Origin: Planctomycetaceae bacterium
GTDB taxonomy: Bacteria > Planctomycetota > Planctomycetia > Pirellulales > Thermoguttaceae
Reading direction: 5' to 3'
Length of the DNA stretch: 5,568 bases
NCBI GenBank assembly: GCA_031274045.1
Contig: JAISQS010000658.1
Span: 1-5,568 of the forward strand
The position numbers and the translations under genes were made by a program. The first letter of the stretch is position 1. Each line of letters opens with the position of its first letter. This document shows positions 1-5,454 of this stretch, one piece after another. The notes under the pieces are model-generated. The model saw only the letters and a list, made by a program, of their open reading frames with translations, did not search any database and was not told the origin of the DNA.

Positions 1-1257
1 ATACAAAAACCAAAACAGAGTCGTTTCAAAAAATGGGTATTGAATTTACTTGCCGTAATGATCGGGTTGTTTTTTGTTTTGATTGTTCTCGGTATTTTTG
101 AGATTTATGCACAAAATCAACTCAAAAAAACCGGAGAAGCGTTTCGAAAGTTTTATCATCCCAGAATTACAGCTTACGATGCCGGTATCGGTCGAACTTT
201 TGTGGGAGGTCATTACCAATCGAAATTTATACTTGATGCTCTTGTTGGTCATAAACGCGATTTAGAAAATGATCAGCAGATTACCAACATGACAAGAAAT
301 GATATCATTCCCAATCGAACAGTAGAACACGCTACAATCTATTTCCAAAAAGGCAATATTGATTCGTTTTTTGATAACAAGGAAATTAATTCTCTTGTTG
401 AGTTGGCTCCGCGATTGGAACGCCCGATTATTGCAACATTAGGTGGTTCAACAACGGCTGCATTTGAGTTTCCTGATGAGAGTTCTTGGCCAGAAGAACT
501 CGCACGTTTATTAGGGCAAAACAATTTATCTGGAACCGTCATTAATTTTGGTAACAGTGCTTATAAAAGTTCACAAGAAATGCTTGTTTTTATTCGTGAC
601 GTATTACAACTAAACCCGAATATTGTCATTTCTTATGATGCAGTCAACGACGGATTCAATTATTTGAAAGATTACCCCATTTATTCCAGTTACACAACAA
701 CAACCTATGATTACGTCGCCAACTGTGACCGAAATAAGTTTGTTTATCTGCCCAATAGCGTATTTTATTTGATGAAAATCTGTCAATATAATAAAAATAA
801 TACACAAAAAGTATTTTATGGTGTCAAATCGAATAGAACTGTTGATGAAGTATTAATAGACAATTGGAATATTATTAAAGCAATTTGCGATTTTCACGGT
901 ATTCGTTATTATTGCGTATTACAACCTTTTGCATGTAATTCGGAAATAACGACAACGCCTGAGTTGCTAAAAAGACACTGGAAAGGAAAGCATGGCGGCA
1001 ATCCGGAAATACGTGAACAACTTCTGAAAATGTGTCATCTCGTCCGAGAAAAAATGAAAGATAATGTGCATTTTAAGGATTTTTCCGCTTGTTTTAATGA
1101 GTACGATTCTAAAAAAATTTTTGTATGGGAAGACGATACCTGTCATGTTTCCTTAAAAGGTAACCGTATTATTGCAGAAAATATGTTTAAGATGCTTTTC
1201 GGAGATGAAAATGAAAAAGTAAAACACAATCCAGAACCCCCACAAAAAACCGAATAG
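1..1257 (+). CDS. SGNH/GDSL-type hydrolase, membrane-anchored, 5'-partial
   Basis: The protein looks like an extracytoplasmic SGNH-fold esterase or acyl hydrolase held by one N-terminal membrane helix. Residues are numbered from the TTG codon at position 40. A hydrophobic segment spans about residues 1-24 and is preceded in frame by a basic stretch (K, K, R, K, K), the usual type II anchor layout. The four SGNH blocks are visible: GGSTT at 135-139 (nucleophile Ser137), NFGN at 169-172 (Gly171), DAVND at 200-204 (Asn203) and DDTCH at 365-369 (Asp366 and His369, a DxxH dyad). The first ~125 residues before the catalytic domain are not recognised. The frame has no stop back to base 1 and no ribosome binding site precedes the TTG, so the real start is probably upstream of the window. 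The substrate is unknown; relatives deacylate polysaccharides or lipids. The fold call is fairly secure, the specificity is open. It converges with the minus-strand genes. Confidence 0.8.
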   Translation: MQKPKQSRFKKWVLNLLAVMIGLFFVLIVLGIFEIYAQNQLKKTGEAFRKFYHPRITAYDAGIGRTFVGGHYQSKFILDALVGHKRDLENDQQITNMTRNDIIPNRTVEHATIYFQKGNIDSFFDNKEINSLVELAPRLERPIIATLGGSTTAAFEFPDESSWPEELARLLGQNNLSGTVINFGNSAYKSSQEMLVFIRDVLQLNPNIVISYDAVNDGFNYLKDYPIYSSYTTTTYDYVANCDRNKFVYLPNSVFYLMKICQYNKNNTQKVFYGVKSNRTVDEVLIDNWNIIKAICDFHGIRYYCVLQPFACNSEITTTPELLKRHWKGKHGGNPEIREQLLKMCHLVREKMKDNVHFKDFSACFNEYDSKKIFVWEDDTCHVSLKGNRIIAENMFKMLFGDENEKVKHNPEPPQKTE

Positions 1258-1494
1258 ACTCCAATTGTCAAGTTGCTCACCACAACAGTTCTGTTTACGC
1301 TGCGCTGTTTTTTGGGTTTGGTCGGTTGAGTTTTTTGACAAGGATTGATCGAGAGTTTTGAAAGATGTTATGGTGTGGAATGTGGAAAAAGGTTGTGGAA
1401 TGTTCGGCAGTTTTGGGGCAAATAGAAGATGTTTTACATCTTTTCGCGAGGGTTGCACGTTTTGTAAGTGTTTTGCAAATTTGGAAGTTAAAGA
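1258..1494. other. Non-coding interval between hydrolase and tRNA
   Basis: No convincing gene is seen here. The stretch contains two copies of the 10-mer tgtggaatgt (1374-1383 and 1394-1403) and a weak AT-rich hairpin at 1426-1442. No strong terminator follows the hydrolase stop. The pairing of aacag with ctgtt near 1283-1310, just before a T run, is too weak to call. Confidence 0.5.
1426..1442. terminator. Perfect 7-bp hairpin, possible weak terminator
   Basis: The arms aagatgt and acatctt are perfectly complementary around a ttt triloop. On the minus strand the hairpin lies about 52 nt past the 3' end of the tRNA. On the plus strand it lies about 170 nt past the hydrolase stop and is followed only by TT before tcgcg. 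The stem is AT-rich and lacks a real U tract in either direction, so a terminator role is only a possibility. Confidence 0.2.
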
Positions 1495-1567
1495 TACCCC
1501 CGATTGGATTCGAACCAACGACCTACGGTTTAGGAAACCGTCGCTCTATCCCCTGAGCTACGAGGGC
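1495..1567 (-). tRNA. tRNA-Arg (anticodon CCU)
   Basis: The minus strand folds into a complete 73-nt cloverleaf. The acceptor is GCCCTCG paired with CGGGGGT (G1-U72 and U5-G68 wobbles), and the discriminator is A. The D-arm is GCTC/GAGC with an 8-nt loop. The anticodon stem ACGGT/ACCGT encloses the loop TTCCTAA, which places CCU at positions 34-36, so it reads AGG codons as arginine. The variable loop is AGGTC. The T-arm is GTTGG/CCAAT with loop TTCGAAT. No CCA is encoded after the discriminator (the next bases are TCT), so the tail must be added by a nucleotidyltransferase. Two plus-strand open frames crossing it give the familiar artefact peptides of antisense tRNA translation and are not genes. 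Confidence 0.96.
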
Positions 1568-1654
1568 AAAAAAATAAACCAGTTTCCACATCACAATTCA
1601 GCCAAAACACAACACGGAAAACAACAACATCTTTGTCAGTTAAAAATCCCTTTT

Positions 1655-1752
1655 TTTAGCACGCCGATAACACAGATTTTTAGGATATTCACAGATTTTA
1701 TTTAACTTCTATCCGCGTAAATCCACAAAATCTGCGCCATCTGCGTGCTAAA
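1655..1752. repeat. 98-bp palindromic intergenic repeat
   Basis: The outer arms at 1655-1668 and 1739-1752 match as an inverted repeat at 13 of 14 bases (tttagcacgc on the left, gcgtgctaaa on the right). An inner pair adds cacagatttt (1671-1680) against aaaatctgcg (1727-1736), so the element could fold into one long stem with a bulged middle. cacagatttt is also repeated directly at 1690-1699. The architecture and the wording 'atctgcg...tgcta' resemble dispersed intergenic palindromes I associate with planctomycete-like genomes. That association is from memory, and only one copy lies in this window. Confidence 0.6.
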
Positions 1753-1842
1753 TACAAATCAAACTTCCTATAAAAAATCCCACATAATCATACACGAACA
1801 ATTAAGGAACTTGGTAGTAGTTTGAAAAAGGGACTTTCTTTC

Positions 1843-1855
1843 AGGCTATAAGCCT
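1843..1855 (-). terminator. Short hairpin overlapping the LRR gene stop codon
   Basis: A perfect 5-bp stem (aggct/agcct) with an ata triloop includes the last base of the LRR stop codon. On the minus strand a five-T run follows about 12 nt later rather than directly after the stem. It could be a weak terminator or chance. Confidence 0.2.
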
Positions 1856-3462
1856 TACTTGCCGAAATCCAGTGTTTTGAATTTCTTTGACTCACGCAAT
1901 TTTGTCTTGGCGGAATCGCTTATTAGCGAGTTATCTTTGAGCGTCAACTCCTTCAAATTCGGCAACGTCAACAGCATATCGACCGATTTGTCCGTCAACT
2001 GAGTTGAGCGGATTGATATCGTTTTCAGGTTGGTCAATTTTGCGATGGATTCCATTGCCTTATCCGTTATTGACGGCAAATTCCAGATGTCCAACGTCTC
2101 CAGCTCCTTCAAATAAACCAAATTCATTATCCCAACATCCGACACCGAACTCAACTCATGCAAATAAAGCCGCCTCAACGTCGATAACTCACGGAACACC
2201 TCCATACCCGTATCATCCAACGACGGCAAATCACGCAACGTCAGCCGCCGCAATTGCTTGCCCTTGAGCGCAAGAAGCCCCTGCGAGCCGAAATTAGAAC
2301 ACCGGAAAATAATCAAATTTGTCAGCTTCGGAAATTTTTTCAATTGCTCGCCAGCCGCGTCACTAATTGCGAAATCCTGCATGTCGAACGTGTCAAGATT
2401 TTTCGCCGCCGTCAACGCCTCAATACCACTGTCATCAACCGATGTTGACATGTGCTTCAAAGAACGCAACGACGGAATATTCGCAACAACCCCAAGACCA
2501 ATACCGCCAATTTGAGTATTACCGCGAATGTCAAGCGCACGCAACTTTGGCATCTTCTCAATATCACCCAGACCAAATTCCGAAAACGAACAATAAATCA
2601 CAATCAAAGATTCCAAATCTTTCAACTTGCGAATCTCTCCAAGCGCATCATCCGACAACAACGAATTACGCGACAAATCAAGCGTGCGAAGATTCGGGAA
2701 CAACTTCACTATCGTTCCAACTCCGGCATTGGTTATAATCGTGTTGACAATCGAAAGACTCTTCAGCTTCTTCAACCCCGATAACTTCAACAAAACACTA
2801 TCATCAAGCCCGCGAAAATTCGTCACTTGAAACGTCTCAAGCTCCACCTGCTTCGCAAAAACATCAAACATCTCCACCGTCAACGCCGCACCATCTACCG
2901 AAATCAAAACCAACTCACCCGAAGACGATAACTCATACTTGCCGCCAAGCTTCTTAACCAACTCTATCGCCGCCTCCGCAACCACACTCGGCTTTTTCGC
3001 CTTGCCCTCAACAACAGACGGCTTGGACGCAGCCGCATCTTTCGCCGCAGGTTTAGTGTCAACTGCTACTGCCGATGTCGGCGTTGAAGATGTCGCCGTT
3101 GACGCAACTAACTCCGGCGTTGGTGTTGCTGGCGTTGTTGTCGTTGTGGTCGTCGTTGCTGGTGTATTCGTTTCGGTCGCGGTTGCTGTCGATTCGGTTG
3201 AATTTGGCAAAGTATCCGTCGGCGAATTTGCCGGTGACTTTGTTGACAAATCTGCCGGTGACTTTGCCGATGAATCTGTTGGCGAATTTGCCGTAGACGA
3301 CTCTTCTGTTGTTTGTGTAACTGTTGTCGGCGGCGGATCAGCAAACGTGATAGACGAATTCGATGGATGTGGCGGCATCTTCATCCCATTATTAGACGAC
3401 TCCGTACAACCAACTTGCAACAAAAACAATGTTGACAAAACAGACAATAAAAAACTTCGCAT
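1855..3462 (-). CDS. Secreted leucine-rich repeat lipoprotein
   Basis: This 535-residue protein is predicted to be exported and lipid-anchored. It has a short basic start, a hydrophobic core (residues 4-17) and Cys19 in the context LLQVGC, a plausible but imperfect lipobox because Gln sits at -3. Residues 20-160 form a low-complexity Ser/Thr/Pro/Ala linker with an 8-residue repeat (60-83) and an eight-Thr run (103-110). From about 165 the protein is built of leucine-rich repeats: about 14 strand segments such as LRTLDLSRN, LRALDIRGN and LETLDIWNL begin near residues 208, 233, 258, 283, 307, 332, 356, 380, 404, 429, 454, 479, 503 and 528, a period of 24-25. Many repeats carry a (S/T)D-x-(A/G) turn. 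Such domains usually bind protein or surface ligands, and no catalytic motif is seen. The start is fixed by a strong ribosome binding site. The ligand is unknown. It lies downstream of the kinase gene across a 195-bp gap. Confidence 0.88.
   Translation of the reverse strand: MRSFLLSVLSTLFLLQVGCTESSNNGMKMPPHPSNSSITFADPPPTTVTQTTEESSTANSPTDSSAKSPADLSTKSPANSPTDTLPNSTESTATATETNTPATTTTTTTTPATPTPELVASTATSSTPTSAVAVDTKPAAKDAAASKPSVVEGKAKKPSVVAEAAIELVKKLGGKYELSSSGELVLISVDGAALTVEMFDVFAKQVELETFQVTNFRGLDDSVLLKLSGLKKLKSLSIVNTIITNAGVGTIVKLFPNLRTLDLSRNSLLSDDALGEIRKLKDLESLIVIYCSFSEFGLGDIEKMPKLRALDIRGNTQIGGIGLGVVANIPSLRSLKHMSTSVDDSGIEALTAAKNLDTFDMQDFAISDAAGEQLKKFPKLTNLIIFRCSNFGSQGLLALKGKQLRRLTLRDLPSLDDTGMEVFRELSTLRRLYLHELSSVSDVGIMNLVYLKELETLDIWNLPSITDKAMESIAKLTNLKTISIRSTQLTDKSVDMLLTLPNLKELTLKDNSLISDSAKTKLRESKKFKTLDFGK
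3214..3285 (-). repeat. 24-bp coding tandem repeat in the lipoprotein linker
   Basis: Three degenerate 24-bp units encode the 8-residue steps SPTDSSAK, SPADLSTK and SPANSPTD (residues 60-83). The repeat lies in the flexible linker between the lipid anchor and the LRR domain, where length changes are probably tolerated. Confidence 0.6.
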
Positions 3463-3470
3463 AATTTTTT

Positions 3471-3477
3471 CCTCCTA
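3471..3477 (-). promoter_or_regulatory. Strong ribosome binding site of the LRR lipoprotein gene
   Basis: The minus strand reads TAGGAGG with 8 nt between the AGGAGG core and the ATG. This is close to an ideal Shine-Dalgarno site and settles the start codon. The kinase and hydrolase genes have no site of comparable strength. Confidence 0.85.
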
Positions 3478-3507
3478 AATTTCACTTGGTTAAAGGAAAC
3501 ATTAACT

Positions 3508-3552
3508 TCGGTTGTGTGGTGCCGTGCGCACTCCGCACAGCGTCGCAACCGA
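3508..3552 (-). other. Two-part stem-loop in the leader of the LRR gene
   Basis: The outer arms tcggttg (3508-3514) and caaccga (3546-3552) are perfectly complementary. Inside, 3521-3528 pairs with 3534-3541 around a 5-nt loop. On the minus strand the inner stem is a continuous 8 bp including one G-U pair, whereas on the plus strand that position is a C-A mismatch, which hints at a minus-strand RNA structure. No U tract follows, so it is not a standard terminator of the kinase gene. It sits about 45 nt upstream of the LRR start and could be a leader or processing structure. Confidence 0.4.
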
Positions 3553-3591
3553 TTAAAACAAAACGTAAACAGGCATTTGATATTTCGCCTA

Positions 3592-3620
3592 TCTGTACTC
3601 GCTCGACATCTCCGCGTCAA
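3592..3620 (-). promoter_or_regulatory. Weak candidate promoter for the LRR gene
   Basis: TTGACG (3615-3620) lies 17 nt from TACAGA (3592-3597) on the minus strand. The -35 is good, but the -10 matches the consensus at only three positions. If used, it would give a leader of roughly 120 nt containing the stem-loop at 3508-3552. Transcription from the kinase promoter is the alternative. Confidence 0.2.
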
Positions 3621-3657
3621 CCCGACATTAAAATTTGAGTTGAGCGGTTTGGGTTAT

Positions 3658-4734
3658 TTATATTGTTTTTTGGTCTAAAAAATTCTTTCTTGCCAATCCT
3701 GCTGCGCCGATGAAGCCCGCGTCTGATCCCAATGTTGAAAATTCTATTGAGAGGTTTTCCGCGACGGCGATAAAGGTTTGTCTTTTTACTTCGTCGATTA
3801 TTTTTTGCAAAAAGCGTCTTCCTATTTCTGATTCGTTTCCGCCGAATGTCATTGCGCCGCCGAGTAGGATGCAATCGGGGTCAATTGTGTGCAAAATAGA
3901 AGTGATTCCGATTGCGAGATATTTTGCGGTTTCCAATACGATTTCGATGGCTGCCTCGTCGCCGTTTTCGGCTTCAACATAGACGATTCTTGCAATATCG
4001 CTCATTCGCGTTTCCGGTGTAATTTTATTTCTGATTGAGGATGGTCTGCGTGTGGTCAATTCCAATGTTCTTCTTGCCACGCCGAGCGAACCGGAATATG
4101 CTTCGAGATGTCCGCGTACACCGCATCCGCAAATCATCGCGTTGGCGGACGAGTCTATAATGATGTGTCCGCATTCTCCGCCGTAACCGGTTTCGCCGTT
4201 GATTGATCGACCGTCAATAATTATCCCGCAACCGATGCCGGTTCCCAATGTCAACAACGCCACACTCTTTTTGCCCGCCGCCGAGCCGACCCAAAATTCG
4301 CCGTAAGCTGCCGCATTCGCGTCATTGCAAAACGTCACCGGAATACCGGCACTCTTCTCAACCTCAACCGCTATCGGAAAACCATTCCAACCATGCAAAT
4401 TCGGCAATTCACGCAGACATTGTGTCTTTGGGTTCAGCGTACCCGGCACGCCTAAACCGATAGCGCAACATTGCGATTTAGTGAGACCTAACCGATTGCA
4501 AAGAACATTTATTGATTCGGTTAGTAGTTTGACTGCGTTGTGTGGATTCATGTCGGTTTTGATTGCGATAAATCGGCGGCTCACGCCATCCGCATCAACC
4601 TCACCCGTACAAACCGACCGCCCAAAATCATCCACAAGACCAACCTTCATACTAGTGCCGCCAATATCCACTCCAACAAAAAAAGGTTCTCTTGCATCCT
4701 CTATCGAGAGCAACGCTCTTTGATCCTGTCGCAT
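3658..4734 (-). CDS. ROK-family sugar kinase, glucokinase-like
   Basis: This is a cytoplasmic ATP-dependent hexose kinase of the ROK family, probably phosphorylating glucose or a related sugar at O6. The 358 residues carry the full domain order: VDIGGTSMKVG at 22-32 (ATP phosphate loop), GLGVPG at 93-98, PNLHGWNG at 111-118 (sugar-side loop), CNDANAAAYGE at 136-146 with catalytic base Asp138, TLGTGIGCG at 162-170, ECGH at 187-190 (the ExGH sugar and metal motif) and CGCGVRGH at 202-209. The last motif is the structural zinc site; its usual final Cys is His here, which can still bind zinc. LLGGAM at 290-295 is the C-terminal nucleotide-binding turn. No DNA-binding helix-turn-helix precedes the kinase domain, so it is an enzyme rather than a ROK repressor. 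ATG at 4734 is the only good start but has only a weak purine-rich site. Glucokinase is likeliest; N-acetylglucosamine, mannose or fructose kinase cannot be excluded. Confidence 0.92.
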   Translation of the reverse strand: MRQDQRALLSIEDAREPFFVGVDIGGTSMKVGLVDDFGRSVCTGEVDADGVSRRFIAIKTDMNPHNAVKLLTESINVLCNRLGLTKSQCCAIGLGVPGTLNPKTQCLRELPNLHGWNGFPIAVEVEKSAGIPVTFCNDANAAAYGEFWVGSAAGKKSVALLTLGTGIGCGIIIDGRSINGETGYGGECGHIIIDSSANAMICGCGVRGHLEAYSGSLGVARRTLELTTRRPSSIRNKITPETRMSDIARIVYVEAENGDEAAIEIVLETAKYLAIGITSILHTIDPDCILLGGAMTFGGNESEIGRRFLQKIIDEVKRQTFIAVAENLSIEFSTLGSDAGFIGAAGLARKNFLDQKTI

Positions 4735-4788
4735 AAAGATTCTCTAAATTATTTTTTGTTACAAAAATTGATTAGCCAATATTGAACT

Positions 4789-4824
4789 TTGCAAAATTCA
4801 TTGCAAAATTCATTGCAAAATCAC
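4789..4824. repeat. 12-bp tandem repeat, three copies
   Basis: The unit ttgcaaaattca occurs perfectly at 4789-4800 and 4801-4812, with a third, decayed copy (ttgcaaaatcac) at 4813-4824. It begins 55 bp upstream of the kinase start codon, so it overlaps the likely promoter region. It could be an operator-like array or simple slippage. Confidence 0.75.
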
Positions 4825-4900
4825 CCAAAATCAATAAGGTGTGGAATTGTACCGCAACATAGAGCATTGCGAAAGAGGGACATCAAAAGAACCAAAACAA

Positions 4901-4925
4901 ATCACATCACATCACATTACATCGC
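4901..4925. repeat. 5-bp tandem repeat (atcac), five units
   Basis: Three perfect atcac units are followed by attac and atcgc. The flanking 14-mer accaaaacaaatca (4891-4904) recurs as accaaaacagatca at 4932-4945, one mismatch, suggesting a local duplication. Confidence 0.7.
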
Positions 4926-4939
4926 AACGCAACCAAAAC

Positions 4940-4979
4940 AGATCAATAAGTTAGATCAATTAAGTTAGATCAATAAGCT
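4940..4979. repeat. 13-14-bp tandem repeat, three copies
   Basis: The units are agatcaataagtt (4940-4952), agatcaattaagtt (4953-4966, one extra base) and agatcaataagct (4967-4979). This is a typical minisatellite produced by slippage or unequal exchange. Confidence 0.75.
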
Positions 4980-5071
4980 AGAGTCCCACATTATTGAAAC
5001 GATAAGTCGGAAGGTAGACAACATGAGGTTGCGATCATTGTGTGGGCGAGGCTTGCCCTCGTCCCAATGGA

Positions 5072-5082
5072 GCGTGAAACGC
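5072..5082. repeat. Small triloop hairpin
   Basis: A perfect gcgt/acgc stem surrounds a gaa triloop. It is short enough to be chance alone, but it matches the triloop pattern of the cluster to its right. Just upstream, cgagg (5047-5051) pairs with cctcg (5057-5061). Confidence 0.35.
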
Positions 5083-5158
5083 GTTGATCTACCAAACCAC
5101 CCCAATCAAACCATCCCAATATTCGGTAACGAAAATGCACCGACAACATAAGGTAGTC

Positions 5159-5177
5159 AACCGCCCGCCGGGCGGTT
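5159..5177. repeat. 8-bp GC-rich hairpin with 3-nt loop
   Basis: The arms aaccgccc and gggcggtt are perfectly complementary around gcc. It is the left member of the hairpin cluster and is separated from the next hairpin by one base. Confidence 0.75.
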
Positions 5178-5178
5178 A

Positions 5179-5195
5179 CGTCGGCGTAGCCGACG
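5179..5195. repeat. 7-bp GC-rich hairpin with gta loop
   Basis: The arms cgtcggc and gccgacg are perfectly complementary around gta. The same loop triplet is used by the hairpin at 5413-5427. Confidence 0.75.
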
Positions 5196-5198
5196 ATT

Positions 5199-5401
5199 GC
5201 CGCTTCGCGGCGACGGACTGGAACGCGGGCATCCCGCCCGCCTCTGTGCGTAATAGAACCAAACAAGTTTGGAACTAAACGCCAAAACGGATTGGCAAAT
5301 GTTCTCCAACACGTCTTGGCGTTCCTTCCAAACTTGTTTGGTTTCCTAATGCACAGAGGCGGGCGGGACGCCCGCGTTCCAGTCCTTCGCCGCTTCGCGG
5401 C
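5199..5401. repeat. 203-bp imperfect inverted repeat with 90-bp arms
   Basis: The left arm (5199-5289) and the reverse complement of the right arm (5312-5401) align end to end with about 14 differences including one indel, roughly 85% identity, around a 22-bp spacer (5290-5311). Each arm contains, in order from the outside, a gccgc/gcggc triloop hairpin, a gcggg/cccgc triloop hairpin and an inner short palindrome of ccaaac and gtttgg (left 5259-5272). As RNA or single-stranded DNA it would form a long cruciform-like stem. No transposase, target duplication or conserved open frame accompanies it. It may be two copies of a dispersed repeat in opposite orientation or a non-autonomous palindromic element. 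Confidence 0.85.
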
Positions 5402-5412
5402 AGAAGAAAAAA

Positions 5413-5427
5413 TTCCGCGTAGCGGAA
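5413..5427. repeat. 6-bp hairpin with gta loop
   Basis: The arms ttccgc and gcggaa are perfectly complementary around gta. It lies between the right arm of the large inverted repeat and the third copy of its core. Confidence 0.7.
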
Positions 5428-5429
5428 AA

Positions 5430-5454
5430 GGATTGGAACGCGGGCGTCCCGCCC
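5430..5454 (+). repeat. Third copy of the inverted-repeat core
   Basis: This 25-bp segment matches the left-arm core at 5215-5239 at 23 of 25 positions in the same orientation, and the reverse complement of the right-arm core (5361-5385) at 24 of 25. It contains the gcggg-cgt-cccgc hairpin at 5440-5452. The match stops after gccc, so only the core is shared. Confidence 0.75.

Noticed and set aside
1358..1705. Plus-strand open frames across 1358-1705 and 1365-1556
   Set aside because: They run antisense through the tRNA and contain the well-known artefact peptides DWIRTNDLRFRKP and PIGFEPTTYGL, which come from translating tRNA genes in reverse.
2939..3478. 179-residue plus-strand open frame rich in Val and Asp
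   Set aside because: It is the antisense shadow of the lipoprotein's Thr/Ser/Pro linker. Its polyvaline stretch mirrors the poly-Thr codons, and it has no supporting motif.
3381..3620. 79-residue minus-strand open frame overlapping the LRR gene start
   Set aside because: It overlaps the signal peptide region in another frame, crosses the ribosome binding site and leader, and has no motif.
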